Source of the DNA: Rhodamnia argentea
Taxonomy: Eukaryota > Streptophyta > Magnoliopsida > Myrtales > Myrtaceae
Assembly (NCBI RefSeq): GCF_020921035.1
Contig: NC_063158.1
Span: 13,746,001 to 13,810,000, forward strand
Length of the DNA stretch: 64,000 nucleotides
Direction of reading: 5' to 3'
Part shown: positions 10,989 through 23,078 of the stretch, piece by piece
Numbering within the stretch: the first letter of the stretch is position 1
Layout of the letters: every line of letters starts with the position of its first letter
The notes under the pieces: model-generated
Databases searched by the model: none
What the model saw: the letters and a program-made list of their open reading frames with translations, nothing else
Told to the model about the DNA's origin: nothing
Translations under genes and position numbers: made by a program

Positions 10989-11358
10989 TAATTGATAGCA
11001 ATTCGTGCTAGAAACCATAAAAAAAGAAAAAAAAGAAGCAGTAGCAGCAAGCCAATTTATTTCGGATTCATTTTAGTATACTGCAACACCGGAACAAAGT
11101 TTTAGTAAACTTACAAGACTCAAGAATGTGCATGCACATTACGGACATTACGTGCCTTATGCTAGCTTAAAACATGCACAGATGCGGATGGTGAAAGATA
11201 ACAACCGTCATCTTTAAGGAAAGATCTTCAGTTATGCATTTTACCCGCACGTTTGCGTTTGCATAAGCAATACTGAATGTAGAGCGACAAGAGAAGAGAC
11301 AAACTCTAATAAAATTTATGCTATAGAGTATAGACCCGTTGTTTCATTGTTGTCGGTG
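10989..11358. other. RLK2 3' flank
   Basis: Paralogous to the 3' flanks of RLK3 (25608-25869), RLK4 (47278-47629) and RLK5 (57490-57776). Probably holds the 3' UTR of the minus-strand kinase. No separate gene seen. Confidence 0.6.
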
Positions 11359-14300
11359 TTAACCCCGTGCAAAGAGTTTCTCTCTGATCTTTTGCAGCTG
11401 ATTTGCAGCTCCGCTGATGCTCATCCGCCTTCCAGGCACTTCATTGGAGCAAACGACTCCAATGTTGTATACTGTAACCAAGCACTCTTGAAATATGCCG
11501 TCGCTTTCAGAGAGCCAACGCCGAGGACCGTTGGGGCTTGAATGATTCTCTCTTTCTTGGAGCAGAATGTGATTCGTAATTTCCAGCACTCGTTCGTGCA
11601 AAGCTTCTGCCACAAAGCTATGAAGAGTCAAATCATCTCTGAAGGTGTCATCGGTGGGACTCAACCCCGTGAACATCTCCAATAAGAGGATACCGTAATC
11701 GTAGACGTCGCCTTCTCTTGACACCTTGCATCCCATTGTATATTCTGCCACAAATGTAGATCATAGTGCAGGTGAACTTTTGGAGTGCAGATCATTAAAG
11801 CAGAGTGTAATGGGCGTAAGAGTTATCATGCGGCTACCAAACTCACAAAAAGACCCATCAACATCTTTCACCTAAATAAACTTTCTCGCTTTAAAATAGA
11901 GATTACCTGGTGGAGCATAACCGATTGTTCCTCTTATGCCCATTGAGCTCGTTTGATTAGCCACGGTATCTGAGGATGATCCAAGGAGGAACTTTGCCAA
12001 TCCAAAGTCACCAACATGGGCGACCATCTCAGCATCTAAGAGGATATTGCTCGGCTTTAGATCACAATGTATGATGGGGATGTGGCAATGGAGATGAAGA
12101 TAATCCAGTGCAAAGGCGACATCAATAGCAATGTTTATCCTTTGAAAGAAATTCAATGTCCGGGTAGGCTCATTCCTGTGAGATGGTGTTGGGTTTGGGT
12201 GTAGCCACCTTTCGAGGCTTCCATTTTCCATGTACTCATAAACTAAGGCCTTAAAATCATTTTGCTGATGATTAATACCCGAGCAAACCGTCAATATCTT
12301 TAGAAGATTTCGATGTCTCACGTTCCTTAATGCCTCGCACTCCGCCAGGAAGCTCTTCAGAGCACCACGATGCACTAAATGAAGCACCTTCACTGCAACG
12401 GTTGTACCATTTTCCTCAAGTATCCCCTTGTAAACAAAGCCAAAGTTTCCAACACCGATCAAATTCATAGAAGAAAAATCATCGGTTGCATTTAAGAGTG
12501 CTCGATAAGATATGTTTGGACATGAATCATCCATGGAAGTTGAAATCGGTTCTTTTACTTTCTTCTTCAACCAACGAAGATATAGAAAAACCAGAGAAAG
12601 AGCTATTCCAAGAATGACGAAAGTAGCACAAGCCGACGATACCAATATATGGATTTTTCTTCTCTTGGAGCGTTTGGAGATGCACTTGGGGAGGTGAAAT
12701 GCTGGCAATCCCCCACAAAGCTCATCGTTTCCAATAATAGAAGTCGCGGTAGCATTCTTAAAGACTCCTTCAAGCGGTAGCATGCCTTCAAAGCTATTGT
12801 AAGACAAATTCAAAAGTTTCAAGGACCGAAATAGTGCTAAAAATTCTGGAATCTGACCCGTCAAATTGTTGCGTGAAAGATCTAGCTCTTCAATACCTCC
12901 TAACGATACGAACGATTGAGGAATGGACCCACGGAAAAAGTTGCCCCCCATCCTCGGCGAGGTCAATCCAATACAATCCCCTAAACTATTTGGGATTTCA
13001 CCTACCAACATGTTGTCGGAGATGTCTAACTCGGTCAGAGTTTTCAAGTTCCCTACTTCCATGGGTAGAACCCCACTCGGATGGTTCCGGGACAAGTTCA
13101 AAATAATTGTTATCGAGGAGAGACCTATGAGCTGTGGGGGTATGGTACCACCGAGATTATTATTAGAAAGATCAAGCCACTGCAGAGATTGACACTTTGA
13201 CAGATGTGAAGGAATTTCCCCATGAAAGTTGTTCCAACCGAGACCTAGTGTGATCAACTTGGTTAGATTTCCTAAAGAAGTTGGGATCGTCCCTCCCAGG
13301 TTGTTATCGATTAGCTGCAATACCTCTAGATTTTGTAGATTCCCGAAATTTGAGGGGACCTCACCCGAAAACTTGTTGGCATACATACCTAACCGGTACA
13401 GGTTGACTAGACTTCCAATCTCTCCGGGAATCTCACCAAACATAAGGTTCTCATTCATGCTGAACGACTTGAGAGCGCGCGAGAAATTACCTATGCATTT
13501 GGGCGGTGCCCCGCCGAGTCTGTTCGGATCAATTCCGAAGAACTCTAGTCCGGTGGAGTTTGTCAATGAGCATACGAAGCTCAAGTCTTCAGAATTCCCA
13601 CTTCCCAGCTGGTTATCAAAGATGGCAAAACGCCTAAGCCGATGCATATTTCCGAAAGAGGGCACTTTCCCCGAAAGCGTGTTATTTCCGGCTTCGATGA
13701 CCTCTAGCTTTGTCCAATTGGACACCGAGGGAGGAATCGGTCCCTCAAGTTTGTTCATGCCAATGCCGATATATTGAAGATTTGGGAGCGTCAAGCCTAA
13801 GTCTCAGGGAAGACTCCCTTGTATCCGGTTGTTTAAAACGTCGAACTCGGTTAGAGAGGAGAGATTGAACAATGAAGACGGAATTGTACCGGACAATCTG
13901 TTTGCCCCGACAATGATAGTATCTAAACTTGTCGGGCGGCCTAGATCTTCGGGAATGCTCCCGCCCAAGTTATTTTCCGTGAGTTCAAGAATCTGCGGTG
14001 AAGATAAGTTCCCCAAGGAGGAAGGCACATTCCCGGAGAGTGCATTTTTATAGAAGGACAAACCTCGTAGCTTCGATAATGAACCGAGTTCTGTGGGAAT
14101 TACTCCGGTTAGTTGGTTGAATGCAATGCTGAGGACTTCGAGCTTTGAGCAAGCCGACATGTTTCTGGGAATTTCGCCGGCCGGTGAATTGTTGTCTAGC
14201 TGTAGCAAACGCAGCCGGCGCAACCGCCCGACTTGCGGAGGGATTTCTCGAACGAGACTATTATTCTGGAGATGAATTTCACTCAAGAAGCTTAGGTTTC

Positions 14301-14598
14301 CGATGTGAGGAGAGATGGGCCCCGAGAGTCCTAGCGATTTCAAGCGCGGGACCGTGACCCTCCGGTGCCTCGGGCCGCATGTGACCCCGTACCAACCGCA
14401 AAACCCGATGGTGTCATTCCATGAAGCAAGCCCCCCGTAAGGGTCTTTGACCGCGGCCTTGAATGCGAGCAGCGCGAGCTTGTCGGTTTCATTTGTGGCG
14501 GAGGAGGCTTGGACGGAGCACAGTGCAAGAACGAGAGAGAGAAGGAGACGGCATGCCAGTGTCAGATCTTGCGGAAAGCTGAAGTGCGCAAGTTCCAT
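11359..14598 (-). pseudogene. RLK2: LRR-XII receptor kinase with one in-frame UGA
   Basis: Two-exon receptor kinase: exon 1 14598-11907, intron 162 bp (11906-11745), exon 2 11744-11359. Joining gives 1026 codons including the stop. Domains match RLK3: signal peptide, LRR cap, LRRs, transmembrane helix, then a kinase with GVGNFGFVYKG, VAVK, HCDLKPSNIL (non-RD) and DFGLAKFL. The single defect is TGA at 13804-13806, where RLK3, RLK4 and RLK5 have GCA (Ala in SLPADLGL). Two adjacent bases differ, and the frame is open before and after. Translation would stop after 264 residues, giving a secreted stub of LRRs; the downstream frame of 640 residues has no signal peptide. Either a recent pseudogene or a sequence error; a double substitution makes a simple base error less likely. 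Confidence 0.85.
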
Positions 14599-15301
14599 AG
14601 CTCGAGCAGAAGTTGGTAGAGATGAAAGGAGGGACCTTTAAGACTTAAGAGGAAACAAGAGATGTGGTGAGTGCCGACGCAAACCGTGAAGGGCCTTTCT
14701 GGTTTTTCTTTCCCACGTTGCAGACAAGCCCAAACGACAACCGATTGAGTTGTTGTCTCGAGCATCCAAGTTGCACTACTTGCTCCTCCAAACCGTCCCA
14801 AGCAAAAGGAATCTTGACTCGGATCGTGATTGGGAAGTGAGTGAAGGCGGCCTACCCAATAATTCACTCTCATCTCTTTCCATCCACATTGGAAAAAGAC
14901 TTTCGACAGGCTATGTGTTGCATCCGGAGCATTTGGATGACCGGTGATGCATGTACACGATATTTTCTCGTAGGCAAAGCCTTGCCCGACCTCACACGGT
15001 ACTAATCATGTTAAGCTTATCATCAATTTTTTTTTCACATTTTCTTTTTCTTTTTTGTGTTTGTTATTTGTCAGCCATAAATTTGTGGCCGGCATTTGAC
15101 CGTCCAAGTTGATGGTCGGGCTAGCAAGCCTCTTTCTTGCAAGTAGACCCGGTAGACCTAGTTGCTCCCATTCTTTCCATCCAAGTTGGAAAAGACTTTT
15201 GACAGCTATGTGTGCATCCAGAGTCATTGGAAGACGTTGATGCATGTACCCAATATTTTGTCGTTGGAAAAGTCTTGCCCGACCGCACACGGTACTAAGG
15301 G
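14599..15301. repeat. RLK2 5' flank with two upstream repeat units
   Basis: Paralogue of the RLK1 flank. The W-box-like TTTGACC is at 15095. Repeat units with the GGAAAAGACTTT core occur at about 14880-15000 and 15170-15300, each ending in CACGGTACTAA. A third lies past the inserted element at about 16030-16150. No gene seen. Confidence 0.55.
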
Positions 15302-15915
15302 TGTGCTTGATAACACTTTTAGAAGCAGATTTCTGCTCTAAAAATGCTTTTAGAGTAGAAATTTGTTTGGTAAAAAAATCTACTTTTGAAAGAAACTTTT
15401 ACTTTTGAAATTATTTTTTTCCTAATTTGAAAAGTTAAAAAAATGGTTTCTCCAACTCAAAAAGTATTTCTCGCCTCACTCTCTTTTCGATCATACCCAC
15501 ATCCGCCAACCTCCACAACTATGGACCATCGCCGGTCGCCGCCCATCCCCGACCTCCACCGGCCGCTGTCCACGACTACCGCCAATTGCCGACCATCACT
15601 TGCCCCCGCCTACTGCAAACCTCTATCGGTCGCCACCTGCCGATTGTCCTCGATAGCTAACCACGGCTAACCTCCGTCGCCTATGGACTGTCGCCGGCCT
15701 CCGTTCATCGCCGACATTCACCGGCCACCGCCCACGACCACCACCGACCATCGCTTGCCCCCGCCCACTGCGGACCTTTGCTGGCCGCCACCCATCGACC
15801 GTCCCAAATAGCCAACCACCGCCAACCTCCATCGGCTATCACCCATTGCGACTCGCGACCGCCAACCACCGTTGCCACCAACCTCCAATCACCGATCATT
15901 GCCCACCGCCAACCT
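15302..15915. mobile_element. Truncated MITE with CCACCG-rich interior
   Basis: The left end GGGTGTGCTTGATAAC follows TAA and resembles the Tourist-like ends at 10411. It leads into AT-rich sequence with AGCAGATTTCTGCT-like palindromes and then about 400 bp of CCACCG/CGCCGG repeats. No matching right end is present; the GC-rich part stops against another copy of the upstream repeat unit. Paralogues lie at about 32453-32886 and 51495-51908, the last lacking the left end. Pro/Gly-rich ORFs inside are by-products of composition. Confidence 0.5.
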
Positions 15916-17777
15916 TAGGAAAAGTCTTGCTCGCTTGTACACGGTACTAGCCGTGTTAAGCTTGCCATCAATTTTTTTTCACGAAAACTCCCATTCTTTC
16001 CTGTAAATAGACCCGGTAGACCCGGTCACTCCCATTATTTCCATCCACGTTGGAAAGGACTTTTGACAAGCCGGCTAGGTATGCATCCAGAGTCACCGGA
16101 TGATGTTGATGCATGCATGTATCTCTATATCTATGTGCTGACAGGACAATCCAATCCCAGCTGTCATGTTCCATAATTTATCAACACTCGTATGATTTCG
16201 TGGAAACTCCTCCGTCCTCTATTTTGCACATTTCATTTTCCCTTTTCTCCATATTTTTTTTAGTTTTTGAATTTTGGAAATAACCCTGGTCCTATTTCAT
16301 ATTTCCTTAAAACTTTTTTAAGTCCGCCATGTGGAATGCCACATAGGATGCCACCATGACACTCCCCAACAGCTTCAAAGCCTCGGCGACGTTTTCGTTT
16401 AGATTTTAACGGTACAAAACAACGAAAAATAAATAATTCAAGGATCGGATTGGCCGAAAGACGAATTCGGGGTGGTCGATGCACAAATTGAAGCCTTCGT
16501 ATTAGCAAAATTGATATAAGTAGTAAGCCTCCAAATGAGCAAGGTCGGAGAATTCGCACTTACGCCCTTAGAAAAATCCAATACACAGAAGTTACATTAT
16601 TGAGATGTGGGATTGATTATACCGAGGCATATTTAAACAACACCTGCTATGCGTATCGAGTGTTGACACATATCCTTTTAATTGCCGCATGCCAGAAGGC
16701 TCGACTTGAAATCTATATATCCTTATTCACCCCGTTAAAATATGTCTCAAGTTTGAGTCTTTGAACGTGGTCGACTTTTGATCATGTACTGGAGTCGCCG
16801 ATGCAATAAAAGGAAAAGGTAAAGTTCAAACTTGGGCTTGTTGACCAAATAAGTCTCCCACCCACCCGAAAGCTCTGTTTCATGTATGCTTTCCCTTAAT
16901 TTAGGCGTCCTTTATATTAGGTATGCTCTCCCTTAATTTAGATATCCTTTATATTAGGTATGCTCTCTCTCTTTTTCCGGACAGAACCATAAATTCTAAC
17001 ATTGGGCAGGTGTTACTATACCACAATGCACACCCCCCGAAAATCGATTCAGTATTCTTTTCTTGAGATATTTTCTAAACACTAAGACAGGTTGGGAGCC
17101 CACCAATCCGGCATCGGCTCTCATACCATTTGTTGAGAGCGCGCGCCAGAAGCTTCATCGGGAAAGATCGCCAAGAGAGAGCCCAAATTCGAGCATGTTT
17201 ATATCAAGTTGGATCCACTTTCACTCAAAAACTTAAGCCAATGAATTATCGGACAACTTGAATATATTAATTACTCAACACCATATCATTTCTCCGACAT
17301 AAGATTTCTCTAACGTAACTCACATGTGTATCTTAACACACGCACCATAGTAATAGTATTGCCCTTATTCGATCGAACTTATAGCTCTAGCATCAAAGAG
17401 CAGTCCCCGATATCCATTTATTTTGCTCTAGAATTAAGCGGTGGTAAGCCTCTATTCCTAGTGAAGCTGCAGAACCCAAGCTGTCCTTTGAATCTGACTC
17501 CCAACAACTAATTGATTGGAATTCGTCTTATGGAGCATCACACAAGTAAAATGACAAAAAGGCGCAAGGTAATTTGATTTGGATTTATTTTAAAACACTA
17601 TAACACCAAAACAGAGGGCTTAGTAAATTGACAGTGCTCAAGAATGTGTGCGCATTGCGGGCCTTATGCTTAATTCGAAATATGTACAGAATCGGATGAC
17701 AAATGATAATCAACTATCATCTTTAAACAAAGATCTTCAGTTTTATATATATATTACATGTACATTTGCCTTTGCGC

Positions 17778-17829
<52 letters not shown>

Positions 17830-18036
17830 ATTTGGTGAAAAGATGTGCTTTAACTAAAATTGGTGTGGAAATAACATAACCCTTGTGGTTATTTACTAAA
17901 ATAAGACATATGGTTTTAATTGTTTCATTAAAACATCTTATTGTTATGAGTTTTGGACTGACTCGCGCTTTTTGCACTCCCATTATGACTTTGATACTCC
18001 TTTTTGTATATGTTTTGACCATCCTATCATTTGAAT
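15916..18036. repeat. Duplicated spacer segment, RLK2 copy
   Basis: Paralogous to 2200-4330, 32890-34808 and 51908-53990. Holds no gene that I can support. The region 17400-17780 matches RLK 3'-flank sequence, as in the RLK1 spacer. It ends abruptly at 18036, where an inverted copy of the same kind of sequence begins. Confidence 0.6.
17781..17827. repeat. (GA)23 microsatellite
   Basis: 47-bp GA run, the longest of four orthologous-site alleles in the window (47, 32, 22 and 14 bp). Confidence 0.97.
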
Positions 18037-18042
18037 GACAAT

Positions 18043-18287
18043 GGGATTGGCATCATAGATAATAAACATGGGACATCATGGTTTTTGGAACAAGGAGTGG
18101 GAGGCGTGGAAAGGAAGAAGAAGGAGGATGAAAGTGGGGTATGTAAGAGAAAAAAAGAAAAAAGGAAACAAAAGAGTTGACATAATAATAAATAAAAAAA
18201 ATGAAGCATACAAATTTATAACAAAAGTGATGGGTCACACAACGTAGTGTCAAAGCTGTATGAGGAGTGGATAAAGCACGAGTCTTT
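18043..18287 (-). repeat. Inverted copy of the spacer tail
   Basis: Read on the minus strand this matches the plus-strand tail sequence at 4270-4550, 34733-35020 and 53910-54180: CTCGCGC-type start, TGACCCATCACTT, TTCATTTTTTTTATTTATTA, TTTCCACGCCTCCCACT and the CCAAAAACC region in the same order. Its counterpart in the next unit is 36101-36345. No coding content. Confidence 0.65.
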
Positions 18288-19586
18288 GGAAATTTAGTCA
18301 ATTTTAGTAAATTCCGGTTTAATATTTGTGTTGATATTTATTCGGGTTTGTCAATTTTAGCAAGCACCAACTCATTAATAAGAATCTATCCATTAACTAC
18401 TAATCAAATTCAGTCCCACGATATTAGATACTAACCAAGATGACTGAAAAGTAGCATTAGATCCTAAGTTCTAAACTTGATACTTACTAGACTTTATGGC
18501 AACTTGTCTCAGTATTTATTGATAAGTGCCTCGAGCACAAATGGCAATCAGAAGATTCAGAGCACAATACTTATTGATACGACGGAAAAAGTTGGGAGAA
18601 GTGAAATTGGAGCATGCGCTCGAATGACTGGAATTTAGAGATAACCAAACAGATAAAATTCCACGGCTGTTCGTAGTGATTGTAATGTATTGGTCATAGA
18701 CAATTCGATGAAAAATGAATACCGATAAAGAATTGTACATGCCCATCTCGCTATGCATATTTATGCACCTCAAGGACTATGTATATAACATCATGTACGA
18801 TACGAAAACTTCTCATGTCCAGCATAGATGAGTAATACCATGTAAATCTTCCTAAGCGAGCTCAACGTCAATTGACACGGCAAATGCACACATGAACATC
18901 GCAACATAACGCACAGGGCCAGCATTTGACATATGAAAAGCACACGTAAACAACAAGCACCACAACATTCTTATATGTCTAACTTTGTTCGCATTTCAAT
19001 CAACTGTATACAGGGAATGCAATAAGACACAGCCAATGCAACTTCAATTGCACATCAGAATGTTTGTGAACAGAATGCAATAGGAATTAACTATCCATGA
19101 TTCAGGCATTCATTGTGTCGAACATGTAGAATGCCCCTGAGTTAAAAAAACTAATACGCCAAATTCAAGCGCTATTCACTTCAATCATTACTATAATCTA
19201 GGAAGGATGGAAACTCTCCGGGAGCCTTTGTGTTGGTGCTCGACAAGCATCCGACACGTGGTCAACACTCCCGACACATCAGCAACACGCGAGTCTGGAA
19301 TTCCGGCACGCTATTCCAACACACACGGGTCAATTTTAAAAATTTTCAATATATTAGGGGTAATCTATCAAAACCTAATATTCTAAGTTCCTCCACCCTA
19401 ATCGGCTCGGTCCTAATTGTCGAAACCGTAATCGCCGTCTCTCACCCTCTCGTCTCTCGGTCTCTCTCACCCTCTTGGCTCTCGCACGGCGTCCCTAATC
19501 ACCTTGCATTATCTACCCCGCAGATTGTTTTTTTTTTTTTTTCACTTATTGTTAAATATTAAATTTAATTGTGGAATGTGGATTAC
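18288..19586. repeat. PPR-unit upstream segment, copy A
   Basis: Closely paralogous to 36346-37500. Contains no gene that I can support; several short frames are not shared between the copies. The pairing with copy B is lost near 19430. Confidence 0.55.
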
Positions 19587-21528
19587 TTTTTTTTTTTTTT
19601 GGGTCAAAAGACGAGTACTTTTGTTCAGTTAACAAAGTTTGAGAAACAACCAGAACTAACATCAAAACATAACATATCCCGAAGGGTGGAGGGTGGGCAA
19701 AGACAACCAATTAGAAGAGAGGTAACCTAATCTATGAGCCTTAGCTAACCAATCCGCACAAGAGCTAGCTTCACGAGGAGAGAAAACAATATGGACTTCC
19801 TTTAGCTGGCCCAACATCTCTATACAATATGCGGGTTTTTTTTTCCAATTTAATTTTTTTTTAAAAAATATTTACGAAATTATTTTTTTTTAAAAAGTAT
19901 TTACAAGTTTGGGCCTCGCTCGGCGGTTGGGTTGTCGAGCGGGGTTGGGCTTTTTTTTTTTTTTAATTTCATATTTTTAAGTGTTTTAATTATTTATACT
20001 TATAATATTTAGTTTATTTCGTATTTTTTTTAACATGTTTATATTTATTTTATTGATATTTTTTCTCTTGTGAAGCTTATCTTTATAACATAATTAGTAA
20101 TAATTAATATAAAAATTATTAAGATCTATAATTAATAAATAATGTTGTAATTATGTAATTAATTAAAAATATTAAAAAAAAATTGGTAAGATATATGAAA
20201 TTAAGGAACCCCCTTCTTAATTCAATATCTTTATAACATAATCAATTGAAAACCCATCTAGACGATCCCAAATCGCAAAAATTACCATTAATAAATCCCG
20301 AAAATACTAAAAAAAATAGGAAAACCCATCTAGACCCCGAATCGCAAAAATCCATCGTTCATCACCGCCAACGGCCGTGAATATTGATTAGGACGCCATT
20401 TCGCTTCCGCCGATCAAATTTGAGCCCTATCCGATATCGTCGACTTGATCCGCCGGTTCTTAACACATCACTGTTTCACCTTCCGATTAGATTTTTTTCT
20501 GTCCAATCGATCTAGAAACGCACTACTAATACATTCCGCATCACTCCGGAAAAACTATAAAAGTTGATAAAATTTGTCATTTATGAAATGTAGGGAAAAG
20601 GGTAAAGAAGGGTTTTTTTTTCCAATTTAATTTAAAAAAAATATTTACAGAATGACATCTAGATCCTCGTCCTCCTTAATTTCATATATCTTACCAATTT
20701 TATTTTATGAATATTTTCAATTAATTACATAATTACAACATTATTTATGAATTGTAGATCTTAATAATTTTTATATTAATTATTACTAATTATGTTATAA
20801 AGATAAGCTTAGCAAGAAAAAAATTATAAATAAAATAAATATAAACATGTTAAAAAAATACGAAATAAACTAAATATTATAAGCATAAATAATTAAAACA
20901 CTTAAAAAAATGAAATATAAAAAAAAAAAGCCCAGCCCCGCTCGGCAGTTGGGCTGCCGAGCGAGGCCCAAACTTGTAAATACTTTTTTTTAAAAAATAA
21001 TTTCATAATTATTTTTTTAAAAATTAAATTGGAAAAAAACCCACAATCTGCAAGTAAGTTCGAAATGGGCCATGGGCCAAGGGCCAGATGGGCTTGTTCT
21101 ACCAATAACTCCACGAGTGATGAGTTGTCGCTGAATATATCCCACTGCAGATCGAAAGACCCCACGTGCAGATCACTTGAAGACTTCGACTTCGACTTCG
21201 ACTTCGACTTCCATGGGAGAGAAAACGCCGTCAGTTGAAGTCTAGCTTGCAGCCCCTGCTGCTTCAGAGCTATAGTTTTCGCCGTGAGGGGGGAATCGGC
21301 ACGGATTGTCTTCGTAATGCCGTCAATTAACGTGCCTTGGCTGTCTCTCACTACTCCGGCTATTGAGGCTTCTGATATGCTCTCTGCCCATGACGCATCG
21401 ACGTGAATCTTCTAGGTCTTCCGGTGCGATTGCAACTCCTGACTGAGTAAGTTCGCATTCCTTTCCTCCGGGCGATTTCTTGGGTTTTCTTGCGGAGAGT
21501 TTCTCCAGGCGATTTCCTGATCATAGAC
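19587..21528 (-). mobile_element. 5'-truncated LINE fragment with RNase H domain, split by a foldback element
   Basis: On the minus strand the right part (about 21510-21045) encodes an RNase H-like region: KIHVDASW with the catalytic-type Asp, GVVRDSQGTL, then SSLVELL and LLADC. The left part (about 19828-19620) continues with LGQLKEVHIVFSPREASS and CADWLAKAHR, the usual end of plant RVT_3 RNase H domains. A run of Ts at 19587 corresponds to a poly-A tail. GTGGATTAC before it and GAGGATTAC after the 5' end (21529-21537) may be a 9-bp target duplication. A TAG interrupts the frame before KIHVDAS, and a (GACTTC)5 run at about 21184-21213 encodes a Lys-Ser repeat. A dead non-LTR retroelement remnant. 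Confidence 0.65.
19831..21044. mobile_element. Foldback element with 370-bp inverted arms
   Basis: The left arm (19831-20207) and right arm (20673-21044) are inverted copies over almost their whole length, separated by about 465 bp. Outer ends are GCGGGTTTTTTTTTCC and, on the other strand, GTGGGTTTTTTTCC. Each arm contains a small hairpin, GCTCGGCAG / CTGCCGAGC, clearest at 20939-20961. The spacer holds a direct repeat (AAAACCCATCTAGAC at 20248 and 20322) and a short extra copy of the outer arm sequence near 20610. It sits inside the LINE RNase H frame. No ORF of its own. Confidence 0.75.
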
Positions 21529-22346
21529 GAGGATTACCTTTTTTTTTTTTTAATTTTTTTTTTCAAGTTTTATGGATTGTTGGAATGGGATTTAATTGAA
21601 TTTGTCAATTCGAAACAATGAGTGATATTAGGAAATGGTGGATTAATATTTTTAGCGTAAGTTCATTCTCCGCTCTTTTTTAATATTTATTTATTTGTAG
21701 AATTGAATCATTAAATCAAATTGATAGAAATAATCATAAAAAATAATAACTTATTATATATATATATATATATATAACACTATATATTTAATATACAATG
21801 TGTCCCAATGTATTCGAATTCTCTATGTGTTTTATTATATAAATAACATGTCGATGTGTCGTGTTGTGTGTCGAGTGTCGGTGTCGGCGTAACTTATTAG
21901 ACTGTGACCAACAAATAAGGTTCCATAATATAGAACTTGATGAAGAAGCCTCCGTAGACTCTGAAAATTCAGGAAAAGATGCACAACTCAACGCAATTAA
22001 TTGAACCCAAAGTCGAAACCATAGAACATACGCTCTTAGAAAAGCAAAAGCAAATCCTAGGAATTGGAAAGAGACGATGCGCGCTGCACTCAGAAAGAGA
22101 GAAATGGAGGGGATCGAAAAATTATGCTCTTCGAAAATTTCGGCAATGCGCATGATCACAGCGCTCCTTCAATGGTAGTTCTCGTGCTCATAGGCGACGT
22201 TAGCCAGGGAAAAGAACAGCAGCTACACACATTCACAATTAACTAGGAAAGCACACGCAATCCAGCCGCCTCCAAACCATCTGCAACGTCAGTGAGCGAT
22301 CGCGCGATCAAGTAGCTGGACCTTGACGACGAAGACGAAGACGAAG
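21529..22346. other. PPR-unit segment, AT-rich, no gene seen
   Basis: From about 21643 paralogous to 37510-38205. Contains a TA dinucleotide run near 21753-21775, absent at that length in the other copy. The minus-strand ORF at 21788-22159 is not kept in the second copy and is not called. Confidence 0.5.
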
Positions 22347-22529
22347 ATGAGGATGGAGTCAATATCCGAACTGAAGGGCTCTCCTCCGGAGTTGAAGAAT
22401 CGCCATCTAGGGTTTACCGGATTTGTGGAAGAGTCGACGGTGGTGGAGTCGATGAACGAGGAAAGCGGTATCGGGATTTCACCGGAGAGAGCGTATCAGG
22501 GTTTTGAAGTGTATTTTAATGTATTATGT
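22347..22529 (+). other. Exon-like conserved frame, copy A, unknown function
   Basis: A frame from ATG GCC-less start (MRMESISELKGSPPEL) runs through RLGFTGF-like and SPERAYQGFEVYFN to the start of a TIR element. Copy B at 38206-38388 keeps the same frame with about seven amino-acid differences in 58. I do not recognise the family. It could be the first coding exon of a gene whose remainder was lost or displaced by the element; a conserved frame between recent duplicates is weak evidence. Confidence 0.35.
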
Positions 22530-23078
22530 TTGGGAAAATTTCAAATAAGGGCACTTCGTGCCTTCAGTTTTCTCAAATGAGGGCCTCAATGAAATGCCCC
22601 CTTTGTTTTAAAGAATGACCCATTTTCATCATTTGCTCTATTTATTATTTTTATTTTTTCGTTGTTGTGGCCGACAAGGCCGTCCCTCGTGGCCATCCAT
22701 GGGTGGCCCCGTCCGGGTAGCACGATGCCGCCCTCGTAGCGGCCTTGCTTCGACAGCTGTTGAGGGCGGCCTTGTCTTAACAGCCACGGGCGAGGGTGGG
22801 CCCTCGCCGACCGTGAAGAGGTGTCTTGTGAAGTGAAGAGGTATCAAAATCAGAGTCGATCATGGTTGCGAAGAAGAAGAAGATGACGTAATGATCCGAC
22901 GAGGGCTCGCCTGCTGCGGTGGGGCAACCCTCGCCAAGATCCGGCATTGGTCGGCCTTGCCCGGTCCTTGCCAGTGGCCGGCCATCGCTTGAGACTCTTA
23001 TTTGGAAATAAGGCCAAGTTCGAGTCCTCATTTGAGAAAATAATAGCACTTCAGGTCCTTATTAGAAATTTCTCATTC
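22530..23078. mobile_element. TIR element, copy A
   Basis: Ends are inverted: the left has GGGAAAATTTCAAATAAGG and TTTTCTCAAATGAGG, the right has the complements in mirrored order (CCTCATTTGAGAAAA, CCTTATTAGAAATTTCTC). TATTTTGT follows the right end; the left flank reads TATTATGT here and TATTTTGT in copy B (38381), giving an 8-bp target duplication. The interior is GC-rich with GGCCATCCATGGGTGGCC. No coding content. Copy B is 38389-38868, so the insertion is older than the block duplication. Confidence 0.6.

Noticed and set aside
15443-15899. Pro/His- and Gly-rich ORFs on both strands (also 51412-51827)
   Set aside because: By-products of CCACCG-rich sequence inside a truncated MITE; open on several frames at once.
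21788-22159. Minus-strand ORF of 123 codons
   Set aside because: Not open in the paralogous sequence near 37630-38010; likely noncoding upstream sequence.
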